Shown: piece by piece, positions 33,635 to 44,071 of the stretch
Position numbering within the stretch: the first letter of the stretch is position 1
Layout of the letters: the number at the start of each line of letters is the position of its first letter
NCBI RefSeq assembly: GCF_000350225.1
Contig: NW_005179113.1
Span: forward strand, 62,001 to 126,000
Direction: 5' to 3'
DNA from: Chondrus crispus
Lineage: Eukaryota > Rhodophyta > Florideophyceae > Gigartinales > Gigartinaceae
Length of the DNA: 64,000 nucleotides
Program-made: the position numbers and the translations under genes
Notes under the pieces: generated by a model
Told to the model about the DNA's origin: nothing
What the model saw: only the letters and a program-made list of their open reading frames with translations
Database searches by the model: none

Positions 33635-35227
33635 GTACTTCGTCGGACCTCACTTTGCAATTACACACTCAAAACACCGGTTTTTCATGGAACAGACAAG
33701 CTCTTACAGGAATTCTTCATAAACTTCATCCCACGCTTCCATTATAAATTCTAAAAGCTCATTCACGTCCTTAAATTGACGTTGGTGTGCATGAACCGTT
33801 CGCGCTAGGATTCCCCATCAATTCGCCATAGGATTCAGGTCAGGTGACTTGGGAGGCCACTCTAAGACAGGATTTTCCTCCTCGTCAAACCACTGAAATG
33901 TACGTTTAGCGCGGTGTATGGATGAACCATCTTGCATAAACACCCAACTTGGACCCATTTCTTGATCGACAAACGGCAAAAGATAGGACTCTAATGTATC
34001 CATATACTTAATACCATCTTGGTGTCCACTTACAACGGCGAGCTCGCATTTCTTAGTACCGGAAAAAGCGCCCCAAACCATTACAGAATCCCCACCCAGC
34101 TACCGTTTTGAGAACATACGCTTGTAGGTCCTGTGGTATAACTACCTTCGTCCCGACCACTCGGAACGAGGAGGGTTAGAGGTAAGGGAGCGCGCGCCGC
34201 TGGGTAACCCACGCGAGCGCAAACCGTACGGAAGCACTCGAAAAGAGGGAAGGCTCACGTGGCCGGTGACGCGCAGCCGGTCGGTGGTGTTGGATCCGGA
34301 CGGGCGGTCACGGGTTAGAAGCCTGAGACTTAGAGGTAAAACCGGACGGAGTTAGCAAAAAGCCGTAAAGGGAAGGGAGGCAAGTCTGCCCCCGTTTACT
34401 GGAACGGGGCAGATGCCCCCGGTCTTAACCCCTAAGTGGGACGCCAGGACACCTGTCCCGCTACAGTAGCTGTTACATACTGTATACCAGCTACTGTACT
34501 AAATTGGCTAATTTGTGCCATTAACCACTAATTGCTAATTACTTACCGGATGGGTCGCACACGTGTGCCCGTGGCCACGACCGGCGCCACCGGTTGTGCC
34601 ACGTGTACGCCGTGGAGGTACTACTGTGCTCGCAGAGGGCGCGTGCACGATTACTACAGTAGTAACCGCCCGTCTCGACGGTTCTCATCTCCCACCGGGG
34701 GTCGCGGTGTGGAATTGTACCACAGGTCCGTAAATCGTGCCAATAGTACCCCAACCCATTTGGAACGTCCGAGTTGAATTCCGATTCGTTCGAACACACC
34801 ACATTAATCCAATCCGACACCGTCCAAGTGACTTTTTCGCGACACCACTGCTCCCGTCCAATTTTATGTCTCAGGAGCATCATAGGAGCGGGGACTATTT
34901 GCTGTACTGAATAGTTGGCGTGGCGCGTAGGATACCTCGTACAGTTTATGGAGTTATAGGAAGACTAAGGGTCTTAACCCACTCTGAAGAACACAAATGA
35001 CCTTTGTGCGCTTCGCACAAAACAGCACGCCGAGCGGTGCCGGTGAGTTTGGAGGGCCTACCGGGCGTTTTCTTCTTCCCGTACTGGCCTGGGTTCCTAA
35101 AAAAGGTGGCCACGACGTTACGGGAGCACGAGAGATGCGCCGCAATTCGCCTTATTGTCCAATTGTTGAGACGAAGAGCCTGGATCTGCCCTTGTTCATG
35201 CTGGCTCAGATGCGTGCCGCGAGGCAT
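33635..35227 (-). pseudogene. Tc1-type transposase, decayed and split by a solo LTR
   Basis: The minus strand begins MPRGTHLSQHEQGQIQALRL with an HTH (NNWTIRRIAAHLSCSRNVVA), continues with KVTWTVSDWINVV, and after the inserted LTR at 34132-34724 resumes with MVWGAFSGTKKCEL and WVFMQDGSSIHRAKRTFQWF. It aligns along its length with the intact transposase at 35615-36613. Several stops and frameshifts are present. The expected PIE of the third catalytic position reads PMA, so the catalytic Glu is replaced. It is an older relative of its neighbour, not a recent duplicate. The 200 bases to its left (33431-33634) hold nothing clear. Confidence 0.85.
34132..34724. repeat. Solo LTR (593 bp) in the decayed Tc1 element
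   Basis: It starts TGTGGTATAACTACC and ends AATTGTACCACA. It is flanked by the exact duplication GGTCC (34127-34131 and 34725-34729), and the Tc1 coding sequence resumes on the other side. The family differs from the other LTRs here. Confidence 0.93.
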
Positions 35228-35386
35228 TTTTTCTGTGTTGAAGTGAGCTACTGCATGTTTTGTGCTTTCCCCTTCGTTTTGTATGCGTCTAGTCTCTATG
35301 GCCAGTCTTTTCGCGGGAGATACTGCATTTTGTAGAGCGGGGTTTTAAAAAAACTGCTGTGTACATAAATAAGGTTTCCATAAATA

Positions 35387-35592
35387 CGGTACCGCCAATA
35401 ATTATAGCCGCACCTCACAAATATGCATTGCTGGTTAAGGAATCTTACTTTGCATAAAAAACTGCTTTGTCCTTGACGCATTCCTGCACGCAGAGTCCAA
35501 AACAATGCTCAGATTTTGAAACACATCAATAGTTTGGAAGATATGCATCAAAAACCATTTATGGGGTGACAGTAATTATAGAGTACAGTGCT
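35387..35592. repeat. Left IR/DR terminal repeat
   Basis: Outer direct repeat at about 35387-35414, inner direct repeat at about 35562-35590. Both are in the same orientation and mirror the right arm. Confidence 0.75.
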
Positions 35593-35614
35593 TCTAAACA
35601 ACCATAACTCTGGT

Positions 35615-36613
35615 TCAGTACTTCGTAGTGCCACCTTTGGCCATCGCACAGTCAAAGCAACGCTTCTGCATGCTCCCTACTAACTTATCCAACGTCTCAG
35701 TGTTGATATTTTCCCAGCAGTCCATTATACATTCGAGTAGCTCATCGATATTATTAAACTGCCTTTCATGTGCGTACACTTTCCTTGCCAAGATCCCCCA
35801 AAGGTTTTCTATAGGGTTGAGGTCAGGGGACTTGGCAGGCCAGTCCATAACGTGCACTTCCTCCTCTTCAAACCATTCGTAAACGCGATTAGCACGGTGT
35901 ACAGCTGCACAATCTTGCATAAACGTCCAGCTAGGACCGAGCTCTTGATCAACAAAAGGAAGGAGATTGGTCTCGAGAGTCTGAATATACTTGAGCGCAT
36001 TCTGCTTCCCTTCTAAAACGACCAAGTCACACTTCTTTTTCCCAGCAAACGCACCCCAAGCCATCACCGAATCACCCCCTTGCTGCCGCTTTGAAAAAAC
36101 CTTTCTATCCTTTCGTAAGTCATGCCAATGAAACGCGAAGCCGTCTGATCCGTCGAGATTAAACTTCTTCTCGTCAGACCAGACTACATTTGCCCAATCA
36201 CCAGGCGTCCAGGTCACCTTATCTCGAGCCCAACTTTCTCGCGCGATTTTGTGGCGCGGAAGCATCATTGGTGCGCGTGCCCTGCGCATATACCCAAGGG
36301 TGGGAGTGCTGCTGAGTATTGCACGCATGCGGCTGGACTTAACAGGGAGCTGGAGTGTCTTGACAAGTTCTGTTGATGTCATTTCTCCCTTGTGTGCCTC
36401 TCGGATCAGCGCCCTTTTTGCCTGCGCAGACAGCGTAGACTTCCTCCCGCTCCTTTTTTTTGTTCCGTAGAGCTCGGGGGCTTTCAAGTAGTTAGCTACT
36501 ACTTTTGCGGACCTGCCTAGATGCTTGGCAATGCGGCGTATCGACCACTGAGCATCATGCAGGCCCGCAATTTTTCCTTTTTCTTCAGCCGTTAAGGATT
36601 TACCGCGCGGCAT
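35615..36613 (-). CDS. Tc1-type transposase, DD34E, intact
   Basis: 332 residues from a true ATG. The N-terminal 110 residues hold two helix-turn-helix units (LTAEEKGKIAGLHDAQWSIR and RIAKHLGRSAKVVANYL; then LSAQAKRALIREAHKG), which bind the terminal repeats. A GRK patch at residues 56-58 resembles the AT-hook-like linker of the family. The catalytic residues are D147 (VVWSDEKKF), D234 (FMQDCAAVHRA) and E269 (PDLNPIENLWG). The 34 residues between D234 and E269 are the classical Tc1 spacing. Length matches the usual 330-345 residues. There is no stop or frameshift, and the ends of the element are recognisable, so this copy could be autonomous or very recently so. It acts in the nucleus by TA-targeted cut and paste. 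Confidence 0.92.
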   Translation of the reverse strand: MPRGKSLTAEEKGKIAGLHDAQWSIRRIAKHLGRSAKVVANYLKAPELYGTKKRSGRKSTLSAQAKRALIREAHKGEMTSTELVKTLQLPVKSSRMRAILSSTPTLGYMRRARAPMMLPRHKIARESWARDKVTWTPGDWANVVWSDEKKFNLDGSDGFAFHWHDLRKDRKVFSKRQQGGDSVMAWGAFAGKKKCDLVVLEGKQNALKYIQTLETNLLPFVDQELGPSWTFMQDCAAVHRANRVYEWFEEEEVHVMDWPAKSPDLNPIENLWGILARKVYAHERQFNNIDELLECIMDCWENINTETLDKLVGSMQKRCFDCAMAKGGTTKY

Positions 36614-36742
36614 AATTAGGGGGTCTGTTGGGTACTTTTCTACGCGGAGGGCTGCTTGTGTTGAAGCGTATTGTATTGGGCTTTTAACGCGCTAAAGAAC
36701 GCGGCAAGGAGTCTTTCAGTTGCCGAGTTCTTGGCGCGAGAA

Positions 36743-36948
36743 TGTGCTGTACTCTATACTTAATGTCACCCCATGAATACACATGTATTAATATCTGCAA
36801 AAGTATTTATGCTTTGCAAAATCTGATTGCAGATTCGGAGTCAGCACGCATTGTTTTATCAAGAATGTTGTTGTTTTTTATGCAACGTGTGCTGCGTGCC
36901 ACAGCACGGCACAACTTGGGGGTGCGGCTATAAATAATGGCGGTACTG
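36743..36948. repeat. Right IR/DR terminal repeat
   Basis: Inner direct repeat at about 36745-36773, outer direct repeat at about 36921-36948, inverted relative to the left arm. Confidence 0.75.
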
Positions 36949-36950
36949 TA

Positions 36951-37777
36951 TGTATCATGCGAATTAGGTCTCGATCTTTAAATCCGACCCCAGATTCGGT
37001 CTCCTCGTTGCTTTTACAGTCCTAGACGCACCTCAAATTTGGTCTTACAATACTGTATGCCAGCAATGTGAGACTTGATGGTGTCCCTATACCTTTTTTC
37101 GGCACTGTATTGTAGGGACCTGCACAGACGAGGGGATAGGTGCCTGTATCAATTGGGCCATTATTATTGGCAATGGTCTCACAATAATTGAAGTTGGAGA
37201 CGCGCGTGACAGCCCGTCTCCCTCAGAGTTAGCCGGTTTACTGAAACAGGTCTGAACCCTACAACTGGTAACAGTCCCGATTGGCACATCCAAACACACG
37301 CCAAGGCCAAGAGTTTATGCATGGTGACAACGGCCTTCAGATAGGGAAGCCATGTGAGGATGGCGTACTCCTTTTTTTCCTTGTTTTATTTTATAAAAAC
37401 ATACCAAATGGTACAATAAGATAGGCTTGAACGCACTTTGCCACAAGCTTAGTGAGTTTAATTGCTACCTGATTTCTTCAGGCTGACCATAAGAACAAGT
37501 CTCAGTGCAGTCCTTGACATCGAAATTTGCTTTCCTCACCAGGGGCAACAAAAGGAGGTATTGTTACAGCGTTCGCCAAAATATTCTTGCGTCTATGAAT
37601 TTTGGGTCTACTTCAGTGCAAGAAAAACGGAAACTGCACATTGGCACTGTCATTTGTGATCTGGCGCATGTCGTTGCTTATTCTCTTCTCTCATAACCGC
37701 GACAAGTTGTCCCCCTCCAACATCTCTCTCTGACTGCTGCACAAGTGTGTTATGGAAGTAAAGCTTGTACGTCTCAT
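36951..37777. other. Intergenic, nothing recognised
   Basis: About 830 bases between the Tc1 element and the stop of the long minus-strand gene. I see no transposon ends, no RNA gene and no coding region with a motif. It should contain the 3' untranslated region of that gene. Confidence 0.5.
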
Positions 37778-40700
37778 CTATCCAGCTTTCGGCGTGTCCT
37801 TCTTTGCATGCCAGGCAATCTGTTTCGAGGCCGACGGAGGATAGATGAGACTCAAAAATTCTGGTTCTATTGTTTCTCGCCCCTCAGATTCGTTTTTCAT
37901 TCGAATGAACTCAGACCGCAAATAACCAAATAACGCTATCACTGACCCCCTAGTCAGATGACTGGCCCGTTCATTGACTGCCTCTTCTTGAATTGGATTT
38001 TCACGACCTAACAAATCGTAGCCGTCGTGAAATAGGCTGAGGTTGTCTGCCTTTTGGATATTCGAGTTACTTGTCCCCACCACGAGATCAGTTGCGAAAG
38101 AGACGTGATCATCACGTCGACGTCGCTTCAGCGGCCGGCGACTACGTTCTTCTGCATTGATATTTTTTTCAACTTCTCCTTTGTTTAATGGCTTCCGAGG
38201 CCTCGATGTCTGGGATGTAGTCGCCCATGCACTTGTCCCTGCCACGGGATTCTTCGCACTCCGGGATTCTGAACGAATGCCGTCTTCTCGGTGATGTGTA
38301 TTACGAGCATCAGAGATCGATTTAAGCAACGCCATGGGATTGAAACTCTCCTTCCCCTTTGTCCTCGCCACTGATGGAGCTTTGGCGTCAAGCCTCCCAC
38401 TGCCAACACCCAATTGGCCGATAGCTCTCGCCTTCGTTGAGCCAGGCACAATCTCGCTACTTGAACCCACAGCTGCTCTGCGCATCTTGACGTCTGAAAT
38501 GTCCGAACCCTGTCGCTTTGGCGCGGCTTTAGCATCATGCACACTTGGCGCTTCATTGGCTTCTTTTTCATGACTCTCCCCATGGGCATAAGCCTTTTCA
38601 AGAACAGCCGCGTCAGTTGTTCGTGACTGCAGCTGGGGATTTGCTTTCAGAACGTTCTTGACCTTTTCGCTCGGTCCCTTCCGCCCCGCCACACTAGGGT
38701 TTGGCACTTCATTTGCGGGGTCTGCTGAAGTGGCGGTTGCGCTTTGCATAGCACCAACATTGCGGCGCTTGGTCGAGGTTTGCCGCTTCCACCAAACGGC
38801 AACTCTTCGAAATGTCAATAAAATCGATCTGACGTCGTCGCCAAGGGCCTGACGGCGAGCATAGAAAGGTCTTCCATCATCCTTCGAATTCGCCGAATGA
38901 AGAAAGTATTTCTTGTATTCCTTCAGCTCCGAAATAAAACCTAGTCTTGCTTCTGACTGAGAATATGAAATAAAAGTAGTGATGCCTGCTAAAAACCGCT
39001 TCACTTCTGCTCTTTCGGAAGCGTCTTCTTCGTATTTTCTGTGAAGTTGTGAGACTTCATCCGCTATGTACTTTGCCCATATAAGAATGTCTCTCAACGC
39101 GTCTAAAGCATGTTCTAAGTTTCTCATAGCGCTTCGCTGGGGACTGTAACTAGACGCCGAGACTTCGCTGAGAGATGCGATTTGAGTGAGAATGTATCGG
39201 ATAGGAATTCCTGCCAGATTCAGGTTGACAACATGCTCGATTACTTCTCTATCTTGCATGCGGGGTGTCCCTCCTACCGGGTTCATTAAACTTTTGCAAG
39301 TATCCGCAATTTCTCTGGCTTCACGTGCAACATTTTCAAGTTTCACTTGCTTTTGTTGTATTGCTAGTTGCCACCGAATGAATGTAAATTGAATGCCATG
39401 CAGTGCGGACGATATTGGGGTCTGTGATGAGGGCATGGCGTCTGATTTGTCAACTGGTTGTGCTCGGGTTCTGGCACCATGCTCAGAGCTTCGAGGATGC
39501 ACAATCCCAGCAGTTGCGTCGCTAGCAAGTATGCGAGAGGAGGAACGAGAATATCCAGGCTTCTCCGCCACCTTCGTCGGAGACACTACAGGACCTGCTT
39601 CCTGACGTAGAATCAGAGCTGCTTTTCTTCCCCCATGGAGAGGGGCGGTGTCATTTGTTGCAGCAGTTGGAGCCTTTTGATCGCGTGCATTATGAGGGCC
39701 CTTGAGTATTCCTCTCTTACTTTGAGGCAATCGGGATCTGCTTTCCAGATTGAAAATAGTTCGCAATTCTCTCCTAAACCTAGTCGTGACTTCCTTGCTG
39801 ATTCCAGACCCAGACGCAGACCCAGATAAACATAAAGACTGCACCAGTAGCTTGATGCAATATTCAAATGGCTCTGTCATTAGATCGCTGCAATTCTTGC
39901 CCTTTACACCCGACGTTGACGAACTATTGTCCGTTGTTACCACATGAAGACTTCCTCGCGCTAGTTTCTGCTGAAGATCAACCCCACAAGTCAGGCCCTT
40001 CGAAAACGGAGGTTTCCTTTGCAACTGCGCATGTCTGGCCTTCTCCTTTTTCGAACCTGAATTGAAGTCTTCATTTCCAGAATGGGTAGTGTTAGGAGTG
40101 CTCGATGAATTAGTCTTATGTGCATTGGCGGGAGCTTTATCCTTCTGAGAGGGTATGGTTCTCTGATCACTGTTCCCTCGTCGCCGGGACAACAGTTCGC
40201 CATCCCGTTGCTCTTGATCAGTATGAGAGCCTTTTCCATTCTTTCCTTCCAAGACGATTGCACGCGCTGGGATAGTAGATGTGCTTTTCGCAGAGCGCTC
40301 CGTCATCGATGCTTGTATTCCCTCTCTTGCATGTCGTTCGGGTGGTACACGCCGATGTAAATTTGGGAGACTTCCACGCCTGGCATTTGCTTCATTTGCG
40401 ACCTTTCGCTTTTGGGTCAGCTGGGAATTCTCGGACGGGACAGTATCGCAGTTCCCCACTTTTGTTGCTCTGCTGAGCCGCTCAGATTGTGATGGACAGT
40501 CCGTCGAACTCCGTTCATCGCGTATTACAGCGGTCTCATCTCTTTCTTCTTTGGCCCTCATCTCAGAACTACCTGCAGTTCTTAGCGATTTCAGGGAAGG
40601 GGGTTCAGAAGTCTTGGTTGATGGTGCACTGTTGTTGTCCAGTGTTTTTATAGTAGGCCCACGCACTTGAATGTCGCTTCGACCATGATGTATAGAGGAC

Positions 40701-41578
40701 GTGCCCGACGTTCGTTGAACTCTTTCCGCATGGCCACTAGCCGAAGCAGCAGTACCATGTTGAGATTCTTCGTGTCGGGTGGAGGCATGCATTCGAGCGG
40801 CATGCGCTGCTTGGATGGCAGGGTCCGCGAGAATTGGTGGGAGTGATTTGGTCGGCTGATACAGCTTCTTTTGGTTCCTGACAAACTCCTTCAATGCGGC
40901 GGATTGTGCATCACTTGCTAGTGTGTTCGATATCGATTTCGCAGAAAAAAGCCTAGAATTGTTCTCAACGTTCGCAAGATCTAACTCAGCATCTTCAGGT
41001 GAGAGGATGTTCCTCTCATTTCGGTTTTTGGTTCCGGATACCGAAGGAATTTTTGATGGCCCTCGTTCGTCCGGGAGTTGCTGCCGTACTGCAGTTGTCG
41101 GTCCAGAATTCGCAATGGGGGTCGCATGATTCAATGCTGGATGTGCGATCATGCGGCACCCGCGGGTGCTAAGGTGTCGGGGAGGGCCGGATGCACCATA
41201 ACTGACAGGCGCAGCTGAAGACTGCACATCACCCTCGACACGACTTTGACTGTTCGAGTGTATATTCGACTCGGCAAGGGCACTCGATAACTGCTCCACG
41301 GGTAGTGGAGCCATATTAGAGACGTTAGAAACGCGGGGAAACTTTGTGGCGGGGGAAGGAGGTCCCTCACAGCCAAACACACGCACAAGCGGAACAATGG
41401 CATATTTTGTACTGGGAGGAATTGGCAAAAGCTGAAAGCTTTGTTCGGGTAAGCGACTAGCAAGTAAACGCGAAGCTGGGGTACCATCTGTCCACTCGTT
41501 GTCGCGAGCACCTTCGCCAATGACGACATAGTGCGCGACGGAAGACTTTTCCGGTTCAGATTCCGGTTGCTCTGGCAT
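37778..41578 (-). CDS. Large disorder-rich protein, function unknown
   Basis: 1266 residues from a true ATG (MPEQPESEPEKSSVAHYVV) in one exon, uninterrupted. Most of it is low-complexity and hydrophilic (Ser, Arg, Lys, Pro). Two segments look folded: about residues 545-600 (EYCIKLLVQSLCLSG, VTTRFRRELRTIFNLESRSR) and about residues 720-930, mainly helical (FTFIRWQLAIQQKQVKLENV, ALDALRDILIWAKYIADEV, AEVKRFLAGITTFISYSQ). A GILK motif near residue 622 and HVSF near 1157 loosely resemble the SILK and RVxF docking motifs for protein phosphatase 1; this is weak. Clusters of basic residues (RPLKRRRRDD) suggest a nuclear protein. I recognise no family. It is divergent from the gene at 42476 across 897 bases, which may hold a shared promoter. 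Confidence 0.75.
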   Translation of the reverse strand: MPEQPESEPEKSSVAHYVVIGEGARDNEWTDGTPASRLLASRLPEQSFQLLPIPPSTKYAIVPLVRVFGCEGPPSPATKFPRVSNVSNMAPLPVEQLSSALAESNIHSNSQSRVEGDVQSSAAPVSYGASGPPRHLSTRGCRMIAHPALNHATPIANSGPTTAVRQQLPDERGPSKIPSVSGTKNRNERNILSPEDAELDLANVENNSRLFSAKSISNTLASDAQSAALKEFVRNQKKLYQPTKSLPPILADPAIQAAHAARMHASTRHEESQHGTAASASGHAERVQRTSGTSSIHHGRSDIQVRGPTIKTLDNNSAPSTKTSEPPSLKSLRTAGSSEMRAKEERDETAVIRDERSSTDCPSQSERLSRATKVGNCDTVPSENSQLTQKRKVANEANARRGSLPNLHRRVPPERHAREGIQASMTERSAKSTSTIPARAIVLEGKNGKGSHTDQEQRDGELLSRRRGNSDQRTIPSQKDKAPANAHKTNSSSTPNTTHSGNEDFNSGSKKEKARHAQLQRKPPFSKGLTCGVDLQQKLARGSLHVVTTDNSSSTSGVKGKNCSDLMTEPFEYCIKLLVQSLCLSGSASGSGISKEVTTRFRRELRTIFNLESRSRLPQSKRGILKGPHNARDQKAPTAATNDTAPLHGGRKAALILRQEAGPVVSPTKVAEKPGYSRSSSRILASDATAGIVHPRSSEHGARTRAQPVDKSDAMPSSQTPISSALHGIQFTFIRWQLAIQQKQVKLENVAREAREIADTCKSLMNPVGGTPRMQDREVIEHVVNLNLAGIPIRYILTQIASLSEVSASSYSPQRSAMRNLEHALDALRDILIWAKYIADEVSQLHRKYEEDASERAEVKRFLAGITTFISYSQSEARLGFISELKEYKKYFLHSANSKDDGRPFYARRQALGDDVRSILLTFRRVAVWWKRQTSTKRRNVGAMQSATATSADPANEVPNPSVAGRKGPSEKVKNVLKANPQLQSRTTDAAVLEKAYAHGESHEKEANEAPSVHDAKAAPKRQGSDISDVKMRRAAVGSSSEIVPGSTKARAIGQLGVGSGRLDAKAPSVARTKGKESFNPMALLKSISDARNTHHREDGIRSESRSAKNPVAGTSAWATTSQTSRPRKPLNKGEVEKNINAEERSRRPLKRRRRDDHVSFATDLVVGTSNSNIQKADNLSLFHDGYDLLGRENPIQEEAVNERASHLTRGSVIALFGYLRSEFIRMKNESEGRETIEPEFLSLIYPPSASKQIAWHAKKDTPKAG

Positions 41579-42475
41579 TACTGGATATTAAACAAATGGG
41601 CAGAAAGCATTCATACGTCAGGGGATCACAAAGGAAGTGAAGCTTTGCGTTGCTTCAAAGCACTCCGCAATCGTTAGAAAAACGTCACGTTCCGAGGTGT
41701 AGTGCCAGAAGAAACGAAAGTTTGTGTGCTCGTTCACAGGGCAGACGGAATCTCAGTGCTGGTGGCGGCCGGCCAAGTATGGCAAAGATTGGGATGGTTT
41801 TTTGCTTGTGCTAGTGCCCGGCAAGTCTGAGAAGTGTGCGGTGATGAAAACTGGAGGAAGGCTTTGCAGGCGAAAAAGAGCGTACCGCACAGTAGCCGCC
41901 GTAGTTTCAAGGGTACCGTGCTGTTCGATCCCCAGACCATTTCAAAATAATCAAAGAACTCATATTTATTTGCAAATACAGAAAATACGCTGCACACGTG
42001 TGCCGCAGGAGAAGCTCCCGATTTGTCGGAATTTATCCTCCGAACTCGAACCAAGTCCCGTTCAGGTGACCTCACCTGCTCTGTCTCGACAAACATGCCT
42101 ATCGTTCTGACAGTTGTGAAACACCCTCGTCTCTTCGGCGTAATATCGCAGCTTTGCATCAAGATTATCACGGAGCTCGGGCTCAAACATTTATTCATGG
42201 GTCGAAAGGAGCGGAAAGCCAAATCGTTTCGCTACAATTGCAGCGGTGGCAAACCAGAAATGGGATTTCCAAAGACCCTCGCTGGTTCGTCTAGTCTCCC
42301 AGAGCTTCGAGAAAACCAGACCATCGCAAAGAGGTATTCGCACGCTCATCTTCTCATTAGGTCCTTTAATTTCCACCTCCTTCAACCCCTTAACTAATTT
42401 TGAAACTAGAATTTTAACAAGTGCTGCCTGTCCAATCTGTGTTGTTATAGGAAGTCCCTAAAAAGACCGAGACGG
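41579..42475. other. Intergenic between divergent genes (probable promoters)
   Basis: 897 bases between two divergent host genes. Open frames on both strands are short and without motifs. A possible 3' splice site (TTGTTATAG before GAAGTCC, about 42443-42450) lies just upstream of the right-hand ATG, so a 5' exon here cannot be excluded. No TATA-like element stands out. Confidence 0.4.
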
Positions 42476-44071
42476 ATGGGAAAACTCGCCATCGAAGCTC
42501 CCTCGCCCTCTCACCCGCCCAAATGCCCTCGTGAAGTGAGGATAAAGCCCCCTCTTCTAACGTTTGGTAGAAAGTCGAGACCTTCCTCACCAGCAATGCG
42601 AGCTGCCTGCGATCTGGGTGACCCTATAGTGACACCGCTTACGACTCCGAAGCTCCCTTCCAAAGGCATGCGTGAAAGGGAAGAAGCTCAGGTGTTGAAA
42701 TCAATCGAATTGACTGGGGTCGCCACCGACGAAATACAGAAGAAGCCCTGTTCCCCAACAATGTGTGAAGGACATCACAAAAATGCCATCCAGCTGAAGG
42801 CTCAAATAACTCCGCACGTTCTGTCTGGCACGCATGAACTGAAGACGCATGACGAGTCAGAAAGCGAGGTGAAGTCTGTTTCGCAAAGGACTGTTGTACG
42901 TAACATGGCACCAGAGGTTCAGTCCGAGGATTGCAAGACCCCATCGTATGTGGTCTGTGAAGAGTCGTCCTCTGGAGTCCATTCTGGCGGTCTGCTATCC
43001 AATCATATTACGTTGAGTATGGAGACTCTGAGGACACCGATATGCTCACAGAGATTGCTGTTAGCGCGTCCCAGCTCCAGCAAACTGAAATCAAGCATTC
43101 CTCAACAGTTCAGAAAACCCGGACATGGAACTGCCAGCTCGCATAAAAACCCACAGAATCCATGCCGTGCATTGTCGTTTGAAAAAGCGGAGGTTATGGA
43201 GCACAATAAAACGCCTGGAAATGAGCAGGAACCCATGCTTCTCCAATCCACGCTTGTTTGGAAAGCCGTCAAGCCGAAAACTTTTAGAAAGTTATTGAAG
43301 GGAAACGGGCAGGATGACAGCGTTGGAAGAGAAAAATCACTAGCTACCCCGTTTGATATCGACGCACGCATAGTAGTGAAAAGTTCTGACGGCGTTAGAG
43401 CTGGTGCTGCAGATGAGCTAGACGACCGACAAGACACATCTAAGCGGAGAAATGCATGGACCCGGGTCGCCAAAGAAATAGTGATGTCTTCCCCATACTC
43501 GGTGGCCAGTCGCAGAAAAGAAATTGCTGAGACCGGGCATGGTATAAATGGTAGGTCCCTGAACAGGTCCAAAAAAGAAGAGGAAAGCGGCGAAGTCTGC
43601 AAAAGAGCAGAACCTCCCATGCTTGCGCGTAAGCTGAATGATACAGAGTTCTCCTCTGACGAAATCCTGGAAAGCCCACTACGTTATACCGCACGTGCTG
43701 AAGGCGAAGAGGAAATTATTATTTATCAGTCACAAGATCTAGCAAAGACAAGCGACGACACTTCGTTCTTGGAATCGAGTGAACAGCAAGGTGCTGGTTG
43801 TTACAGGGAATTCGTGAGCACACCTCTGAAAGTGGCTGACGGAAGGCAGATGGCTCCCAACCGTCAACAGGTATGTTCTCCTGCTGGGAAAGACGAAGAA
43901 AGTTTTGCCAGTGTGACGGAGCCTCCAACTCCAGATGGCGCTTTCAAAGAAAAAACCGACGAGTTGCAGAAGAGCAGCCGTACTACAGTACTATGTAGAT
44001 CTATGCTTGTGACGATCCCTGCTGGCGCATTGCGGTCTCCCGAAACACCAGACAGTGTTTCTAAGGAGTAA
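42476..44071 (+). CDS. Disorder-rich protein with many Ser/Thr-Pro sites, unknown
   Basis: 531 residues from ATG (MGKLAIEAPSPSHPP). It is hydrophilic throughout, with many potential proline-directed phosphorylation sites (SPSHP, PLTTPKLP, TPICSQ, ATPFDID, VSTPLKVA, SPETPDS). There is no transmembrane segment, signal peptide or recognised domain. The pattern is common in nuclear or cell-cycle-regulated proteins, but that is only an inference. It ends 173 bases from the convergent V-ATPase subunit G gene. The unbroken frame in a region otherwise full of decayed elements argues that it is real. Confidence 0.65.
   Translation: MGKLAIEAPSPSHPPKCPREVRIKPPLLTFGRKSRPSSPAMRAACDLGDPIVTPLTTPKLPSKGMREREEAQVLKSIELTGVATDEIQKKPCSPTMCEGHHKNAIQLKAQITPHVLSGTHELKTHDESESEVKSVSQRTVVRNMAPEVQSEDCKTPSYVVCEESSSGVHSGGLLSNHITLSMETLRTPICSQRLLLARPSSSKLKSSIPQQFRKPGHGTASSHKNPQNPCRALSFEKAEVMEHNKTPGNEQEPMLLQSTLVWKAVKPKTFRKLLKGNGQDDSVGREKSLATPFDIDARIVVKSSDGVRAGAADELDDRQDTSKRRNAWTRVAKEIVMSSPYSVASRRKEIAETGHGINGRSLNRSKKEEESGEVCKRAEPPMLARKLNDTEFSSDEILESPLRYTARAEGEEEIIIYQSQDLAKTSDDTSFLESSEQQGAGCYREFVSTPLKVADGRQMAPNRQQVCSPAGKDEESFASVTEPPTPDGAFKEKTDELQKSSRTTVLCRSMLVTIPAGALRSPETPDSVSKE

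Larger units (their letters stand above)
35387..36948 (-). mobile_element. Tc1-type transposon with IR/DR ends, apparently intact (1562 bp)
   Basis: It is flanked by TA (35385-35386 and 36949-36950). The outer ends are inverted: CGGTACCGCCAATAATTATA on the left and CAGTACCGCCATTATTTATA on the right (reverse complement), both continuing GCCGCACC. About 175 bp inside, a second pair of inverted motifs appears (TGGGGTGACAGTAATTATAG and TGGGGTGACATTAAGTATAG). Outer and inner motifs share AATTATAG in direct orientation. Two transposase sites per long terminal repeat is the IR/DR layout of Sleeping Beauty-like Tc1 elements. The sequence between the two sites is only weakly conserved between the arms. 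The transposase between them is uninterrupted. Confidence 0.82.

Noticed and set aside
35562-36773. A 1.2-kb Tc1 element nested in a MITE of about 350 bp
   Set aside because: Possible, but the outer and inner motifs share a direct repeat core, which fits a single IR/DR element better. Only the outer ends have clean TA on both sides.
41925-41945. T-loop-like TTCGATCCCC suggesting a tRNA
   Set aside because: No D-arm, anticodon arm or acceptor pairing can be drawn around it.
41734-42397. Frames of 124-162 residues on both strands between the two host genes
   Set aside because: They overlap each other, have no motifs, and lie in the expected promoter region.
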